Shown: positions 7,256-18,151 of the stretch, piece after piece
Layout of the letters: the number at the start of each line of letters is the position of its first letter
Numbering within the stretch: position 1 is the first letter of the stretch
Assembly: GCA_964490725.1 (NCBI GenBank)
Contig: CAZBDU010000056.1
Coordinates: 1 to 35,681, forward strand
Length of the DNA stretch: 35,681 nt
Direction of reading: 5' to 3'
Source: CAZBDU01 sp964490725
GTDB taxonomy: Bacteria > Spirochaetota > Spirochaetia > SZUA-6 > DRHE01
Program-made: the position numbers and the translations under genes
Notes under the pieces: model-generated
The model's database searches: none
What the model was told of the DNA's origin: nothing
The model's input: the letters and a program-made list of their open reading frames with translations, nothing else

Positions 7256-8323
7256 GTGGTGGGAGCGCTGCAGAAATACGCCTTCATCAACGCCAAGCTT
7301 CGGGCCCGGATCAGCAAGATCCTCCCGGAGCAGGCGATCGGGAATCTGCTCAGGGCGCCGACGCTGATCGAGGCGGTTCAGCTGCTGCGCGGAACCGATT
7401 ACGAAGTGTTGGAGAGCGTCTACAGCCAGACCGGGGACCTCAAGATGGCGGAGCTAACGCTGTTCACGCGCGAGGTGCGGCTCCACCAGGAGCTGGAACG
7501 CTACGTGGCCGCGGAGGTGCTGGTCTTCGTGCGCGCTCTGACGGCGCGGTTCGAGGCGGAGACCCTGAAGAACGCCCTGCGCCTGTGGTTCGAGCAGCAG
7601 GTGCGCCGCCGGCCGGTGGAGCAACGCACGGCCTACCTGTACCGGGAGAAGATTCATCACGACCTGCCGCTCGACCGCATCGTGAACGCCGGGCCGATGG
7701 AAGAGGTGATCGAGGCGCTGGAGGATACCCCCTACCAGGAAATCCTGCGGCGTGAGGCGCCCAAGGTGAGCTCTCTGGAAAGCCTGTTTCCGGTGGAGAT
7801 CGCCCTGGATCATGCCTACTACCGCGGCCTTCTGGCCGCCGTTGCCGGCCTGGATGCCCGGGACCGGGCGATCGCCCGCCGCGTGGTCGGCGTGGACATC
7901 GACATGCGGAACATCGACTGGTTGATCCGGTTTCGCAGCTTCTACAACCTTCCCCTGGCCGAGGCGTTGCGCTACGTCATCCCCGAGGGCCGACACGTGG
8001 ACGGCGGAGCCATCGCCGCCGCCTACGAGGGAGAAAACCTCGGGGCGGTGGTGTCGGACCTGCTCAAGGCCGGCTACCCGGGGTTCTCCGGGCTGGCCAG
8101 CGCCCAGAGCGGCGACAGCGCCTCGCGGCTGGTGTTCATGGAGCGCCTGCTGGAACAGATCATGCTGCGGGAGGTCCAACGCAGCCTGGCCGGCTACCCG
8201 TTCACGATCGGCGTGATCCTGGCCTACACGGTGCTGAAAGAGCGCGAGATCAGCACGGTTACCACGATTCTGAACGCCAAGTTCTACGGCTGGTCCGAAG
8301 AGCGCATTCAGGAAGTCCTATGA
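7256..8323 (+). CDS. atpC: V-type ATP synthase subunit C
   Basis: 355 residues. Two GTG codons (7256 and 7259) follow a GGAG; either could start the gene. The N-terminus (ALQKYAFINAKLRARISKIL) and three similar helical lobes match the C/d subunit that couples the central rotor DF to the membrane ring. A DMRNIDWLIRFRSFYNLP segment near residue 220 is typical. It is second in the operon, ahead of subunit I, whereas Thermus and Methanosarcina place C after E. The stop overlaps the start of subunit I as ATGA, so translation is coupled. Confidence 0.92.
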   Translation: MVGALQKYAFINAKLRARISKILPEQAIGNLLRAPTLIEAVQLLRGTDYEVLESVYSQTGDLKMAELTLFTREVRLHQELERYVAAEVLVFVRALTARFEAETLKNALRLWFEQQVRRRPVEQRTAYLYREKIHHDLPLDRIVNAGPMEEVIEALEDTPYQEILRREAPKVSSLESLFPVEIALDHAYYRGLLAAVAGLDARDRAIARRVVGVDIDMRNIDWLIRFRSFYNLPLAEALRYVIPEGRHVDGGAIAAAYEGENLGAVVSDLLKAGYPGFSGLASAQSGDSASRLVFMERLLEQIMLREVQRSLAGYPFTIGVILAYTVLKEREISTVTTILNAKFYGWSEERIQEVL

Positions 8324-10344
8324 TCTTCACCTCCCCGATGAGACAGCTGGTGGCGGTGGTGCTGGACCACGACGCCGACAAGGTCACCCGGGAGCTGCTG
8401 CGCCTGGGGGTGATGCATTTCATCACCGTCACCGATGTGGTCCCCCGCGCCGGGAGCGGACCAGCTGCCGTACCGTTGCGAGTGACGGAGGCTCAGATCG
8501 CCGAGATCCGGCGGCGCATCGAGGGCTTTCTTGGTCTGATCGACGTCACTCCGGAAAGCGGGGTCGAGCTGTCGGTGGAGGAGCTGTCCGCCCTGAACCT
8601 GGAGGAGACCGCCGGGGAGCTGGACCGCATCGGAGCCCGCCTGCAGGAGTTTCGGGAGCGGCAGCGACGCCTGCAGGAAGAGATCCTGAGGCTGGAAGAC
8701 ATCCGCCGCCAGCTCGTGATGTTCGGAGATCTGCGGCTGGGTCTGCCGGCGCGCTCCCAGTACTCGTTTCTGGACATTCGCACCGGCGCCGTCAAGGAGA
8801 CGGCGTTCTCGGAGTTCTCCGCCGAGATGCGGGAGATACCCTCGGTGCAGATGAGCTTCCCCGGCGGGAAGGCGGGAGAGAACACGGTCCTGCTGATCAG
8901 CATGAGGCGGGACCAGGAGCGGGTATCCCGCATCCTGTCCCGCTACGGGTGGCAGGAGGTGGAGCTTCCCCGGGAGCTCAGAGATGCGGATCAGGAGCTC
9001 AAGGCACAGCTGGAGGGCAAGTTGGCCGGGCTGCGGGCCGAGCAGCATGAGGTGAACACCCGGCTGCGGGAGGCTGTGCAGGCCGAGCAGGAGCGGATGG
9101 TCGGCACGTGGCGCAACCTGCGCCTGAACGAGCTGTACGCCCGCATTCAGGGCTTCTTCAGCGAGACCGCCCGAACGCGCATCTTCTCCGGATGGGTGCC
9201 GGCGGACAGCCGCCGCGAGCTGGAGCGCAGCCTGCGGCGGGCCACGGGGAACCGCTGCTACCTGGAGTGGCACGCGCCCGCGGAGGTACCGGAACAGCAG
9301 CGGGAAGAGGTGCCGGTCAGGCTGGCCAACCCGCGCTTCCTGGCGCCCTTCCAGATGCTGGTGCAGAACTACGCCACTCCGGCCTACGGGACCATCGACC
9401 CCACGCCTTTCGTGGCCGTGGCCTACCTGGCGATGTTCGCCCTCATGTTCGGCGATGCCGGTCACGGGCTGGTGCTGCTGTTGTCGGGGCTGGTGGGGCT
9501 GCTTGTCTACCGGGGGCGCAGCGCCAATGTGCGCAATCTTTTCAAGCTCATCGTCTGGTGCGGGGGGGCGGCGATCGTGGCCGGGCTTCTGTTCGGCGAG
9601 GTCTTCGGCCAGCGCTGGCTGCCTGCCCTGTGGTTCGACTACCACGCGGTGGTGGTGGGGGAGTCCCACAGCAGGGTGGTCCGTGATATCTACGGCATCC
9701 TGATGATCACCATCTACTTCGGGATCGCGGTGATCGCCCTGGGGCTGCTGTTCAACTGGGTCAACCTGGTGGCCCGCCGCCGCTGGTTCGAGCTGATCTT
9801 CGACAAGGGCGGGCTCATCGGGAGCTGGATCTACGCCATCGGCATCTACGTGTCCTTCTATTTCGTCCGCCACGACTACCGGCAGCTCCCCGGTGAGGCC
9901 GTCCTGACCTGGGGGGTGGCCCTGCCGGCCCTCCTGCTGGCGCTGAAGGCGCCGATGGAGTTCTTCCGCCACCGCGAGGCCGGCCGGCGCTTCACGGTGA
10001 TGACGCCGGTGGACTTCTTCATGGAATGGGTCGTGGAGCTTCTGGAGATCTTCTCTGGCTACCTGGCCAACACCCTCTCCTTCATGCGGGTGGCGGGCCT
10101 GGGAATCGCGCACGTGACCCTGATGGTGGCCTTCGCCCAGATCGCCGGCATGGTCGCCGGGGGCGGCGGATACACCGCCGGGTCGTACCTGGTCCTGGTG
10201 CTGGGGAACCTGCTGGTGATCGTCCTGGAGGGTCTGTCCGCCGGGGTTCAGAGCCTCAGGTTGAACTACTATGAGTTCTTTTCGAAATACTTCAGCGGTT
10301 CCGGCAGGGCGTACGCACCGGTGACGCTGCGCCGCGCCGCTTAG
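8320..10344 (+). CDS. atpI: V-type ATP synthase subunit I (stator a-subunit)
   Basis: 674 residues. The N-terminal 330 or so are soluble and partly coiled coil (residues about 90-130 and 225-255). The C-terminal half has about seven or eight membrane helices. The essential stator arginine that faces the ring glutamate is Arg590 in LSFMRVAGLGIAH. Other family marks are YLAMFALMFGDAGHGLVLLL and the PTPFVAVAY entry into the membrane domain. It forms the ion half-channels next to the K ring. It starts at ATG 8320, overlapping subunit C by 4 bp. Confidence 0.96.
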   Translation: MIFTSPMRQLVAVVLDHDADKVTRELLRLGVMHFITVTDVVPRAGSGPAAVPLRVTEAQIAEIRRRIEGFLGLIDVTPESGVELSVEELSALNLEETAGELDRIGARLQEFRERQRRLQEEILRLEDIRRQLVMFGDLRLGLPARSQYSFLDIRTGAVKETAFSEFSAEMREIPSVQMSFPGGKAGENTVLLISMRRDQERVSRILSRYGWQEVELPRELRDADQELKAQLEGKLAGLRAEQHEVNTRLREAVQAEQERMVGTWRNLRLNELYARIQGFFSETARTRIFSGWVPADSRRELERSLRRATGNRCYLEWHAPAEVPEQQREEVPVRLANPRFLAPFQMLVQNYATPAYGTIDPTPFVAVAYLAMFALMFGDAGHGLVLLLSGLVGLLVYRGRSANVRNLFKLIVWCGGAAIVAGLLFGEVFGQRWLPALWFDYHAVVVGESHSRVVRDIYGILMITIYFGIAVIALGLLFNWVNLVARRRWFELIFDKGGLIGSWIYAIGIYVSFYFVRHDYRQLPGEAVLTWGVALPALLLALKAPMEFFRHREAGRRFTVMTPVDFFMEWVVELLEIFSGYLANTLSFMRVAGLGIAHVTLMVAFAQIAGMVAGGGGYTAGSYLVLVLGNLLVIVLEGLSAGVQSLRLNYYEFFSKYFSGSGRAYAPVTLRRAA

Positions 10345-10366
10345 AGCGAACAACGAGGGGGTAGCA

Positions 10367-10750
10367 ATGAAACGGGCTGCAAAGAAACGGGACGTGCGGG
10401 CTGATTTTCGCAGAAAAGTCGCCGTGAGCGTGGTGATCCTGGGGCTGATCATTGTCATGATGAGCATCGGGCCGGTTTTTCGTGTCTACGCTCAGGCAGC
10501 GGGTCCTGCCCCGCAGATGAGCGCACAGCAGGCGGACGTCACGAAGTTCGCGCTCGTCGGTGCGGCCATTGCCTTCGGGTTGGGCGCGGTGGGCGCGGGG
10601 ATCGCCATCGGCAGCGTCGGCGCCGCCGCCATGGGGGCGATCGCGGAGAAGCCCGAGATCGCCGGGCAGGCGCTGATCTTCGTGGCCCTGGCCGAAGGGC
10701 TCGTGGTGTTCGGGTTCGTCACCGCGCTGATGATCCTGGGCCGGGCCTGA
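10367..10750 (+). CDS. atpK: V-type ATP synthase subunit K (membrane ring proteolipid)
   Basis: 127 residues, a single c-type hairpin (helices about 60-85 and 98-125) preceded by an extra basic, hydrophobic N-terminal segment ending in VYAQAAG, which looks like a cleavable signal. The ion carrier is Glu110 in IFVALAEGLVVFG. Compared with sodium-binding rings, the helix-1 Gln and the Ser/Thr and Tyr near the carboxylate are replaced by Ile, Gly and Phe (my alignment), so proton coupling is more likely. It has one hairpin, unlike the doubled NtpK of Enterococcus. GGGGGTAGCA precedes the ATG. Confidence 0.93.
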   Translation: MKRAAKKRDVRADFRRKVAVSVVILGLIIVMMSIGPVFRVYAQAAGPAPQMSAQQADVTKFALVGAAIAFGLGAVGAGIAIGSVGAAAMGAIAEKPEIAGQALIFVALAEGLVVFGFVTALMILGRA

Positions 10751-10769
10751 ATCAACCGGCGCGAGCACA

Positions 10770-11075
10770 GTGAAGTACTTCATCATCGGCGACGAGGACG
10801 CGGTCCTGGGGTTCGCCCTGGTAGGGGTGGAGGGTCGCGAGGCAGCCGGCCCCGAGGAGGCCCGCAGCGCCTTCCGCGCCGCCCTGGACGATCGCGAGGT
10901 GGGGATCATCCTCATCTCCGAGCGCGTGGCGGAGCTCATCCGGGCGGAGGTGGACCGCTACGTGTTCACCCGGGACTTCCCGCTGATCGTCGAGATCCCG
11001 GACCGCCTGGGTCCGGTGAGCGGCCGGGCTGGGATCCGGGAGATGGTGAACCAGGCCATCGGGATCACGTTGTAG
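10770..11075 (+). CDS. atpF: V-type ATP synthase subunit F
   Basis: 101 residues from GTG 10770. The N-terminus KYFIIGDEDAVLGFALVGVEG and the middle DREVGIILISERVAELIR are the classic subunit F (NtpG) signatures: a small Rossmann-like fold that packs on subunit D in the central rotor stalk. The C-terminal helix IREMVNQAIGI is present. Here F comes before E, a reversed order relative to most A/V-type operons. Confidence 0.93.
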   Translation: MKYFIIGDEDAVLGFALVGVEGREAAGPEEARSAFRAALDDREVGIILISERVAELIRAEVDRYVFTRDFPLIVEIPDRLGPVSGRAGIREMVNQAIGITL

Positions 11076-11085
11076 GGAAGGCCAG

Positions 11086-11735
11086 ATGAAGGACAGCGAC
11101 ACGGGCGCTCAGGGCAAGGCGGAGCTGATGGCCGGAATCCTTCGCGAGGCGGAGGCCGAGGCCGGGCGCATCCTCGGCGAGGCCGAGGAGTACGCCAGCC
11201 AGCAGGAGGCGGGCTCCGGGCAGCGGGCCGCGCGCATCCTGGAGGAGGCCGGGGAGAAGGCCCGCGAGCAGTGCCGGGCCATCGAAAGACAGGCGGCCTC
11301 GGCCGTGCGTGTGGAGACCCGCCGCCGGGCGCTGCGCGCCCGGGAGCAGGTGATCCGCAAGGTTCTGGAGCGCGCCCGCCGGGCCCTGGCGGAGCGGGTG
11401 GACCGGCCGGAGTACCGGCGGGTGCTGGAGGACTGGGTCGTGGAGGCGGCGGTGGGGTTGGCCGTCCCCGAGGCGGAGGTGAGCTGCTCGGGCCCGGAGC
11501 GGGCGCTCGTGGACCAGAAGCTCCTGGCCGAGGCGGCCCGGCGGGTGAAGGAGCTCACCGGCAGGGAGGTGAAGCTGCGCCTCTCCGAGGATGAGCCGCC
11601 GGCCGCCCAGGGGGTGGTGCTGAGCGCTCCCGGCGGGAGGGTGCAGTTCAACAACCAGGTCCGCACCCGGCTTCTGCGCCGGCAGGCCCAGGTGCGGGAA
11701 GCCGTGTACAGCGAATTGTTCACCGACGGGGAGCT

Positions 11736-11739
<4 letters not shown>
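11086..11739 (+). CDS. atpE: V-type ATP synthase subunit E (peripheral stalk)
   Basis: 217 residues. The N-terminal half is a long charged helix (AGILREAEAEAGRILGEAEE onward) that winds with subunit H. The C-terminal half is a globular domain with RPEYRRVLEDWVVEAAVGL and the conserved end GVVLSAPGGRVQFNNQVRTR, which caps the top of the catalytic head. The stop overlaps the start of subunit A as ATGA, so stator and head synthesis are coupled. Confidence 0.92.
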
Positions 11740-13500
<1,761 letters not shown>

Positions 13501-13517
<17 letters not shown>

Positions 13518-14946
13518 CGGCGCCGGGGCCGCAGGGCGCACTTCGATCCTGGAGTCCGCCGGGCGGGCGCTGCTGGCCGGCCGCGAGTACGTCGGGGTGG
13601 ACCGCATCGACGGGCCCCTGCTGTTCGTCCGGGGGACCCATCCGGTGGGCTACCGCGAGCTGGTGGAGTGCGTGGACCGCACTGGCGAGACCCGGCTGGG
13701 CATCGTGCTGGACACCGCCGATAAGCTGGTGGTGGTGCAGGTCTTCGAGGGCACCTCGGGGATGACCCTGCCGGAGACACGGGTGCGCTTCCGCGGAGAG
13801 CCTCTCACCCTGCCGGTGAGCCGCCGCATGCTGGGGCGGGTGTTCAACGGGCTGGGGCAGCCCATCGACGGCGGTCCCATGCCGCGGGGGGAATCGGAGC
13901 TGGACATCAACGGCCGGCCCATCAACCCCACGGCGCGGGAATACCCGCGGGACTTCATCCAGACCGGCATGTCCGTCATCGACGGCATGAACACCCTGAT
14001 CCGGGGGCAGAAGCTTCCGATCTTCAGCGGCAATGGGCTGCCCCACAACGAGCTGGCCGCGCAGATCACCCGCCAGGCCAGGATCCGGGGCGGGGAGAGC
14101 CAGTTTGCGGTGGTGTTCGCGGCCATGGGGGTGAAGCACGACGTGGCCCGCTACTTCACTACCTCCTTCGAGGACAGCGGCGTGCTGGAGAACGTGGCGC
14201 TGTTCCTGTCGCTGGCCGACGATCCCTCCATCGAGCGCCTGATCACCCCGCGCACCGCCCTCACGCTGGCCGAGCACCTGGCCTTCGAGCGGGACATGCA
14301 CGTACTGGTCATCATGACCGACATGTCCAACTATTGCGAGTCCCTGCGGGAGATCTCCACGATTCGAGGGGAGATCCCCTCCCGGAAAGGATACCCGGGC
14401 TACCTGTACTCGGACCTGGCGGAGATCTACGAGCGCTCGGGAATGCTCAAGGGGATGGCCGGCTCCATCACTCAGCTGCCGGTGCTGACCATGCCCAATG
14501 ACGACATCTCCCACCCCATCCCCGACCTAACCGGCTACATCACGGAGGGGCAGATCGTGTTCGAGCGCGAGATGTTCGGACGCGGCATCTACCCGCCGGT
14601 GGCGGGGCTGCCCTCGTTGAGCCGCCTGATGAAGGACGGCATTGGCGAGGGCATGACCCGGGAGGATCACCCCCACCTGGCCAGCCAGCTTTTCGCCGCC
14701 TACAGCTACGTGAAGGACGTGCGCAACCTCGCTTCGGTGATCGGGGAAGAGGAGCTCACGCCGCTGGACCACCAGTACCTGGAGTTCGGAGAGGCCTTCG
14801 AGCGCAAGTTCATCTCCCAGACCCGAGCCGAGGAGCGCACCGTCGAGGAGACGCTGGAGCGAGGCTGGGAGGTTCTCCGGCTGCTGCCGGCGGAGGAGCT
14901 GCACCGGGTTACCGAAGAGGAGATCGAGAAGTACTACGAGGGATAG
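13501..14946 (+). CDS. atpB: V-type ATP synthase regulatory subunit B
   Basis: 481 residues starting inside the end of atpA. The P-loop is degenerate (FSGNGLPHNELA in place of GxxxxGKT), as is normal for the non-catalytic B subunit. Other marks are PLLFVRGTHPVGYRELVE, GRVFNGLGQPIDGGP, MSVIDGMNTLIRGQKLPIFS and the C-terminal LFAAYSYVKDVRNLASVIGE. It lines the non-catalytic interfaces of the head. Confidence 0.98.
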
Positions 14947-14955
14947 GATGGACCC

Positions 14956-15612
14956 GTGCCGAACGTAGCGCCCACCAAGACCAATCTCCTCAAGCTCAAG
15001 CAGGAGCTCCAGTTCGCCCGGCAGGGACACGAGCTGCTGGATCAGAAGCGCAACATCCTGGTGATCGAGCTGCTGAACCTGGTGGACCAGACCGTGGACT
15101 ACCAGAGCCGGGTGGAGAAGGCGCTGGCAGAGGCCTACCGCACTCTGGAGGAGGCGGTGCTGCGCATGGGCAAGCTCAAGGCGGCGGCCCTCTCCGGGGC
15201 CATCAACATCGAAAGCGGGATCAGCCTGAAGCAGCGGCGGGTGATGGGAGTGCGGCTCCCGGTCGTGGAGACCGTCTTCGCCGAGCACCCGCCCTACTAC
15301 AGTCCCATGGGCACCAGCTTCTGGATCGACCGGTCGGTGAGCGAGTTCAAGGAGGCCCTGCAGGTGATGGGGCGGCTGGCGGAGCTGAAGATCTCCGTGA
15401 TCCGGCTGGCCAGCGAGGTGCGCAAGACCATCCGCAAGGTCAACGCCCTGGAGAAGATCGCCATTCCGCAGCTGGAGGAGGACCTGACCTACGTGCGCAA
15501 CCGTTTGGAGGAGAACGAACGGGACATGTTCGCCCTCATGAAGCTGGTGAAGAACCGCCTCCAGGCCGCCGGGAATGGAAGAGGGGAGGGGCCAGATGCA
15601 GGCTCCGATTAG
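14956..15612 (+). CDS. atpD: V-type ATP synthase subunit D (central rotor shaft)
   Basis: 218 residues from GTG 14956. The N-terminus APTKTNLLKLKQELQFARQG and the C-terminal coil (IRKVNALEKIAIPQLEEDLT) are the two ends of the long antiparallel coiled coil that rotates inside the A3B3 head. NALEKIxIP is a strong family signature. The last 17 bp overlap the following UspA-like gene, which ties that gene to the ATPase operon. Confidence 0.97.
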   Translation: MPNVAPTKTNLLKLKQELQFARQGHELLDQKRNILVIELLNLVDQTVDYQSRVEKALAEAYRTLEEAVLRMGKLKAAALSGAINIESGISLKQRRVMGVRLPVVETVFAEHPPYYSPMGTSFWIDRSVSEFKEALQVMGRLAELKISVIRLASEVRKTIRKVNALEKIAIPQLEEDLTYVRNRLEENERDMFALMKLVKNRLQAAGNGRGEGPDAGSD

Positions 15613-16084
15613 GCGAGTCATGGTCTACTTGGACGGCAGCGAGCAGTCCGTCACCGCCGCGCAGTACGCGATCTGCCTGTGCCGGGCCGCGGGGGCGGAG
15701 CTCACGGCGCTGTACGTGGTCAACACCAGGGCCCTGGGGGACCTGGTGAAGGCGCGCATCTTCTTGCAGGAGGAGCAGGAGGAGTACCGCAGGGACCTTG
15801 ACGCGGACGCGGATCGCTACTTGAATCACGTCAGAAACCTGGCGCGGCAGAAGGGGCTGGCCATCGAGACGGTCAAGGTCAGCGGCACCGTCCACCAGGA
15901 GGTCCGCCGGGCGGTGCAGGAAGGCGAGGTCGACTTGCTGGTGATCGGGGAGGTCTCGACCATCCGCAGCCGGCGCGACGAGCTGTACAACGAAGCCGAC
16001 CGCGCCATGAGAAGCGTGGCCTGCTCGGTGCTGATCGTCAAGGACGAGGAGCGGGTTCTCCAACTGTTCGAGTCGCTGGCCTAG
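15596..16084 (+). CDS. UspA-family protein of the V-ATPase operon
   Basis: 162 residues from ATG 15596, preferred over ATG 15575 because GGGGAGGGG lies just upstream. The N-terminal strand RRVMVYLDGSEQS and C-terminal CSVLIVKD match the universal stress fold. The ATP-binding G-x2-G-x9-G-S motif before the last strand is absent (IGEVSTIRSRRDELYNEADR stands there), so this member probably does not bind ATP like MJ0577. An insert between strand 2 and helix 2 (ARIFLQEEQEEYRRDLDADA) is charged and helical. It overlaps atpD by 17 bp and lies 23 bp before the EIIA gene, so it is probably made with the ATPase. A regulatory role is inferred. Confidence 0.85.
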   Translation: MQAPIRRVMVYLDGSEQSVTAAQYAICLCRAAGAELTALYVVNTRALGDLVKARIFLQEEQEEYRRDLDADADRYLNHVRNLARQKGLAIETVKVSGTVHQEVRRAVQEGEVDLLVIGEVSTIRSRRDELYNEADRAMRSVACSVLIVKDEERVLQLFESLA

Positions 16085-16107
16085 AGGCGGGCCAAGGAGG
16101 GGGGAAG

Positions 16108-16557
16108 ATGGCACTGGTGGATCTGATCGGCCCCGAGGTGGTGAAGATACCTCTGGAGGGGCAAAGCAAGCCGGCGGTGATCCGGGAGCTGATCGAGGTG
16201 CTGCGGGAGGCGGGCAAGATCTCGGAGGTGGACAGCGCCTACAGGGCGGTGCTGGACAGGGAGAACCGCGGCTCCACCGGGCTGGAGAACGGCATCGCCG
16301 TTCCCCACGCCAAGAGCGACACGGTCCGCACGCTCACGGTGGCCATCGGCATCTCTCCCAGGGGCGTGGACTTCGAATCCCTCGACGGCAAACCCTGCCA
16401 TCTCTTCTTCCTGATGCTCGCGCCTCCGGACCAGTCGGGTCCGCACATCGAGGCCCTGGCGGAGATTGCCCGCATCACCCGCAGCCAGGCGTTCTGCAAC
16501 CTCCTGGTGGGCGCGCGCACCCCTCAGGAGGTGGTGGACCTGTTCCGCGAAGAGTAG
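16108..16557 (+). CDS. Stand-alone PTS EIIA domain (fructose/mannitol-nitrogen type)
   Basis: 149 residues, one complete EIIA-2 domain. The phosphorylatable His is His67 in NGIAVPHAKSD, preceded by RENRGSTGLE. The GISPRGVDFESLDGKPCHLFFLMLAPP stretch (in parts) and the HIEALAEIARI helix are typical. EIIA accepts phosphate from HPr. Without EIIB or EIIC genes nearby it may act as a PtsN-like regulator rather than in sugar uptake. It is last in the V-ATPase operon and convergent with the hydrolase at 16595, with a 37-bp gap. Confidence 0.92.
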   Translation: MALVDLIGPEVVKIPLEGQSKPAVIRELIEVLREAGKISEVDSAYRAVLDRENRGSTGLENGIAVPHAKSDTVRTLTVAIGISPRGVDFESLDGKPCHLFFLMLAPPDQSGPHIEALAEIARITRSQAFCNLLVGARTPQEVVDLFREE

Positions 16558-16594
16558 CCCGGACGCCGTGAGCTTGCCGCCAGGACGGAGGGTG

Positions 16595-17962
16595 TCAGAA
16601 GGGGATGGTGCTGGCGAACTGCCTGAAGCCGGCCACGGCCTTGCGCAGGTAATCCTTCCGCTCCCGGTCCGCCACCATCTCTTCCAGCGGGTCCGCCTGT
16701 TCCACCAGAGGGGCGAAGGCGGTCTCCTCCTCGAAGGCTTCCTGCCTGGGAGCTGACAGCCAGTCGCCGTTGCGCAGCAGGTAGCGCTCCCCCTCCTCCA
16801 CGAAAGCGATCTGATTGTACTTGTACCGGGGTAGGGTCTTGCCCTGGTTGTTGTACCAGAAGCTCTCCAGGACCGGCAGGGTGAAGGGCTCCTCGCTGAA
16901 CAGCGTCCCTCCGGAGTGCGGCAGGCCGCAGGCATCGAGGATCGAGTTGTGCACGAAGCGGGAGCTCACCGGGCGGTCGATCACCCCCGGCCCGTGGTGG
17001 TCCGCGCCCAGCCACATCAGCGGCACCCGATTGCCTGCGTCGGTGACGTTGCTGAAGTGATACACCCACCCCTGTTCGCCGAAATTGTCCCCGTGGTCGG
17101 AAGCGAAGATCACCAGATTGTCCCTGTCCTGGTGCAGCCTGCGGATGAAGCGGTCCAGGCCCCGGGACAGGAGCTTCCAGCTGCGAAACTGGCGCCGCTT
17201 GAGGATCTGGAGGATGCGCGGCTTGATGTACTCCCGCTCCCCCTTGAGAAAGCTCTGGTTGAGCAGGTGGTAAAGCCCCGCCAGCTCCCGCAGGCGGTCC
17301 TGCCAGGCCTCGGCGCTGAGACGGAAGGTGGGACCCACGTGGTAGGGGAAGTGGGTCTCCATCAGGTTGAGGAACAGGAAGGTGCTCTCCCCCCGGGCCT
17401 CAGCCCGCCGCAGCAGGCGCATGCTGCGGCGGAAGATGTTCTTGTAGGTGTTCTGCACCCAGCAGTTGCTGACCCTGAGGTCTTCGGAGAGCTGGTGCGC
17501 CACCGCGTCCTTGGAGAACAGAAGCTTGCGCACCCGCGGCTTGCCCAGCATGAGCAGCAGCTTGTAGGCGGTTTTGAACTTCGGGGCGATGAAGTCCCAG
17601 ATCTTGTAGACCCTGTCGAAGCCGCGGTCCAGGCCGAAGATCTCGGTGGTGGCCACGTTGGCCGTCATCTGGTAGGTGTTGTAGCCCGCTTCTTTGAGTC
17701 TCTCCGCCAGCATCGGCACTTCCGGGCGCACCCCGCGGGTCTGGCTCGTGGCTCCGTGCTCGTGAGGCAGGAGCCCGGTGAACAGCGAGGCAGTGGCCGG
17801 CAGGGTCCAGCAACCGCTGGAGCGGGCCTGGGTGAACTGGATGGCGTTCTGGTTGGTGTATCTCAGGCGGTCGTTGGGGCTATGGTAGGCCGAATCGTAG
17901 CGCAGACTGTCGGCCACGATCAGGATGACGTTCTTGGGTCTGCTCATAGCTCGAATATACAC
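16595..17962 (-). CDS. Sulfatase-fold (alkaline phosphatase superfamily) hydrolase with likely Thr nucleophile
   Basis: 455 residues. A GTG start at 17962 is chosen because GGAGG lies 7 nt upstream; ATG 17947 has no such site. The N-terminal metal site is VILIVADSLRYD (Asp18) and the second metal motif is FASDHGDNFGEQG. At the nucleophile loop the sequence is CWTLPATASLFTG. Aligned with the sulfatase C-x-P-x-R-A-S-L-x-T-G motif, the nucleophile position is Thr53, and the Arg is also missing, so a formylglycine sulfatase is unlikely. A phosphoester, phosphonate or phosphoglycerol substrate, as in LtaS-like enzymes, is more plausible. No signal peptide or membrane helix is seen. It is a single-gene unit on the minus strand. 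Confidence 0.82.
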   Translation of the reverse strand: MYIRAMSRPKNVILIVADSLRYDSAYHSPNDRLRYTNQNAIQFTQARSSGCWTLPATASLFTGLLPHEHGATSQTRGVRPEVPMLAERLKEAGYNTYQMTANVATTEIFGLDRGFDRVYKIWDFIAPKFKTAYKLLLMLGKPRVRKLLFSKDAVAHQLSEDLRVSNCWVQNTYKNIFRRSMRLLRRAEARGESTFLFLNLMETHFPYHVGPTFRLSAEAWQDRLRELAGLYHLLNQSFLKGEREYIKPRILQILKRRQFRSWKLLSRGLDRFIRRLHQDRDNLVIFASDHGDNFGEQGWVYHFSNVTDAGNRVPLMWLGADHHGPGVIDRPVSSRFVHNSILDACGLPHSGGTLFSEEPFTLPVLESFWYNNQGKTLPRYKYNQIAFVEEGERYLLRNGDWLSAPRQEAFEEETAFAPLVEQADPLEEMVADRERKDYLRKAVAGFRQFASTIPF

Positions 17963-18075
17963 GCTTCCGCCTCCGCTGACTACCGGCGGGCAGGACCGGG
18001 GCCCCCGGCTCAGCCCCGGAACAAAGGAGACCTTTGCGCATTCGTTAGGGGGTGGTCCAGCGGGTCAATAGTCGT

Positions 18076-18106
18076 TTGACAATCACGGGGCAGCGAGGGC
18101 TATGAT
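18076..18106 (+). promoter_or_regulatory. Promoter of the DUF6788-like gene
   Basis: TTGACA (18076-18081) and TATGAT (18101-18106), close to consensus but with a 19-bp spacer. It reads toward the hairpin at 18152 and the small gene at 18190. The stretch 17963-18189 holds no gene. Confidence 0.5.
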
Positions 18107-18151
18107 TTTCCACTCTTTGCGGTTGCAGGGGTGGATCTTTTTTGATAGCCG

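Noticed and set aside
8308..10467. A 719-codon open frame on the minus strand opposite subunit I
   Set aside because: Its product is rich in His, Gln, Pro and Arg with no domain, as expected when a GC-rich gene is read in antisense. Subunit I on the plus strand is certain.
18001..18075. Minus-strand promoter for the sulfatase-fold gene (TTGACC at 18068-18063)
   Set aside because: No acceptable -10 hexamer at a normal spacing; evidence too weak to list.
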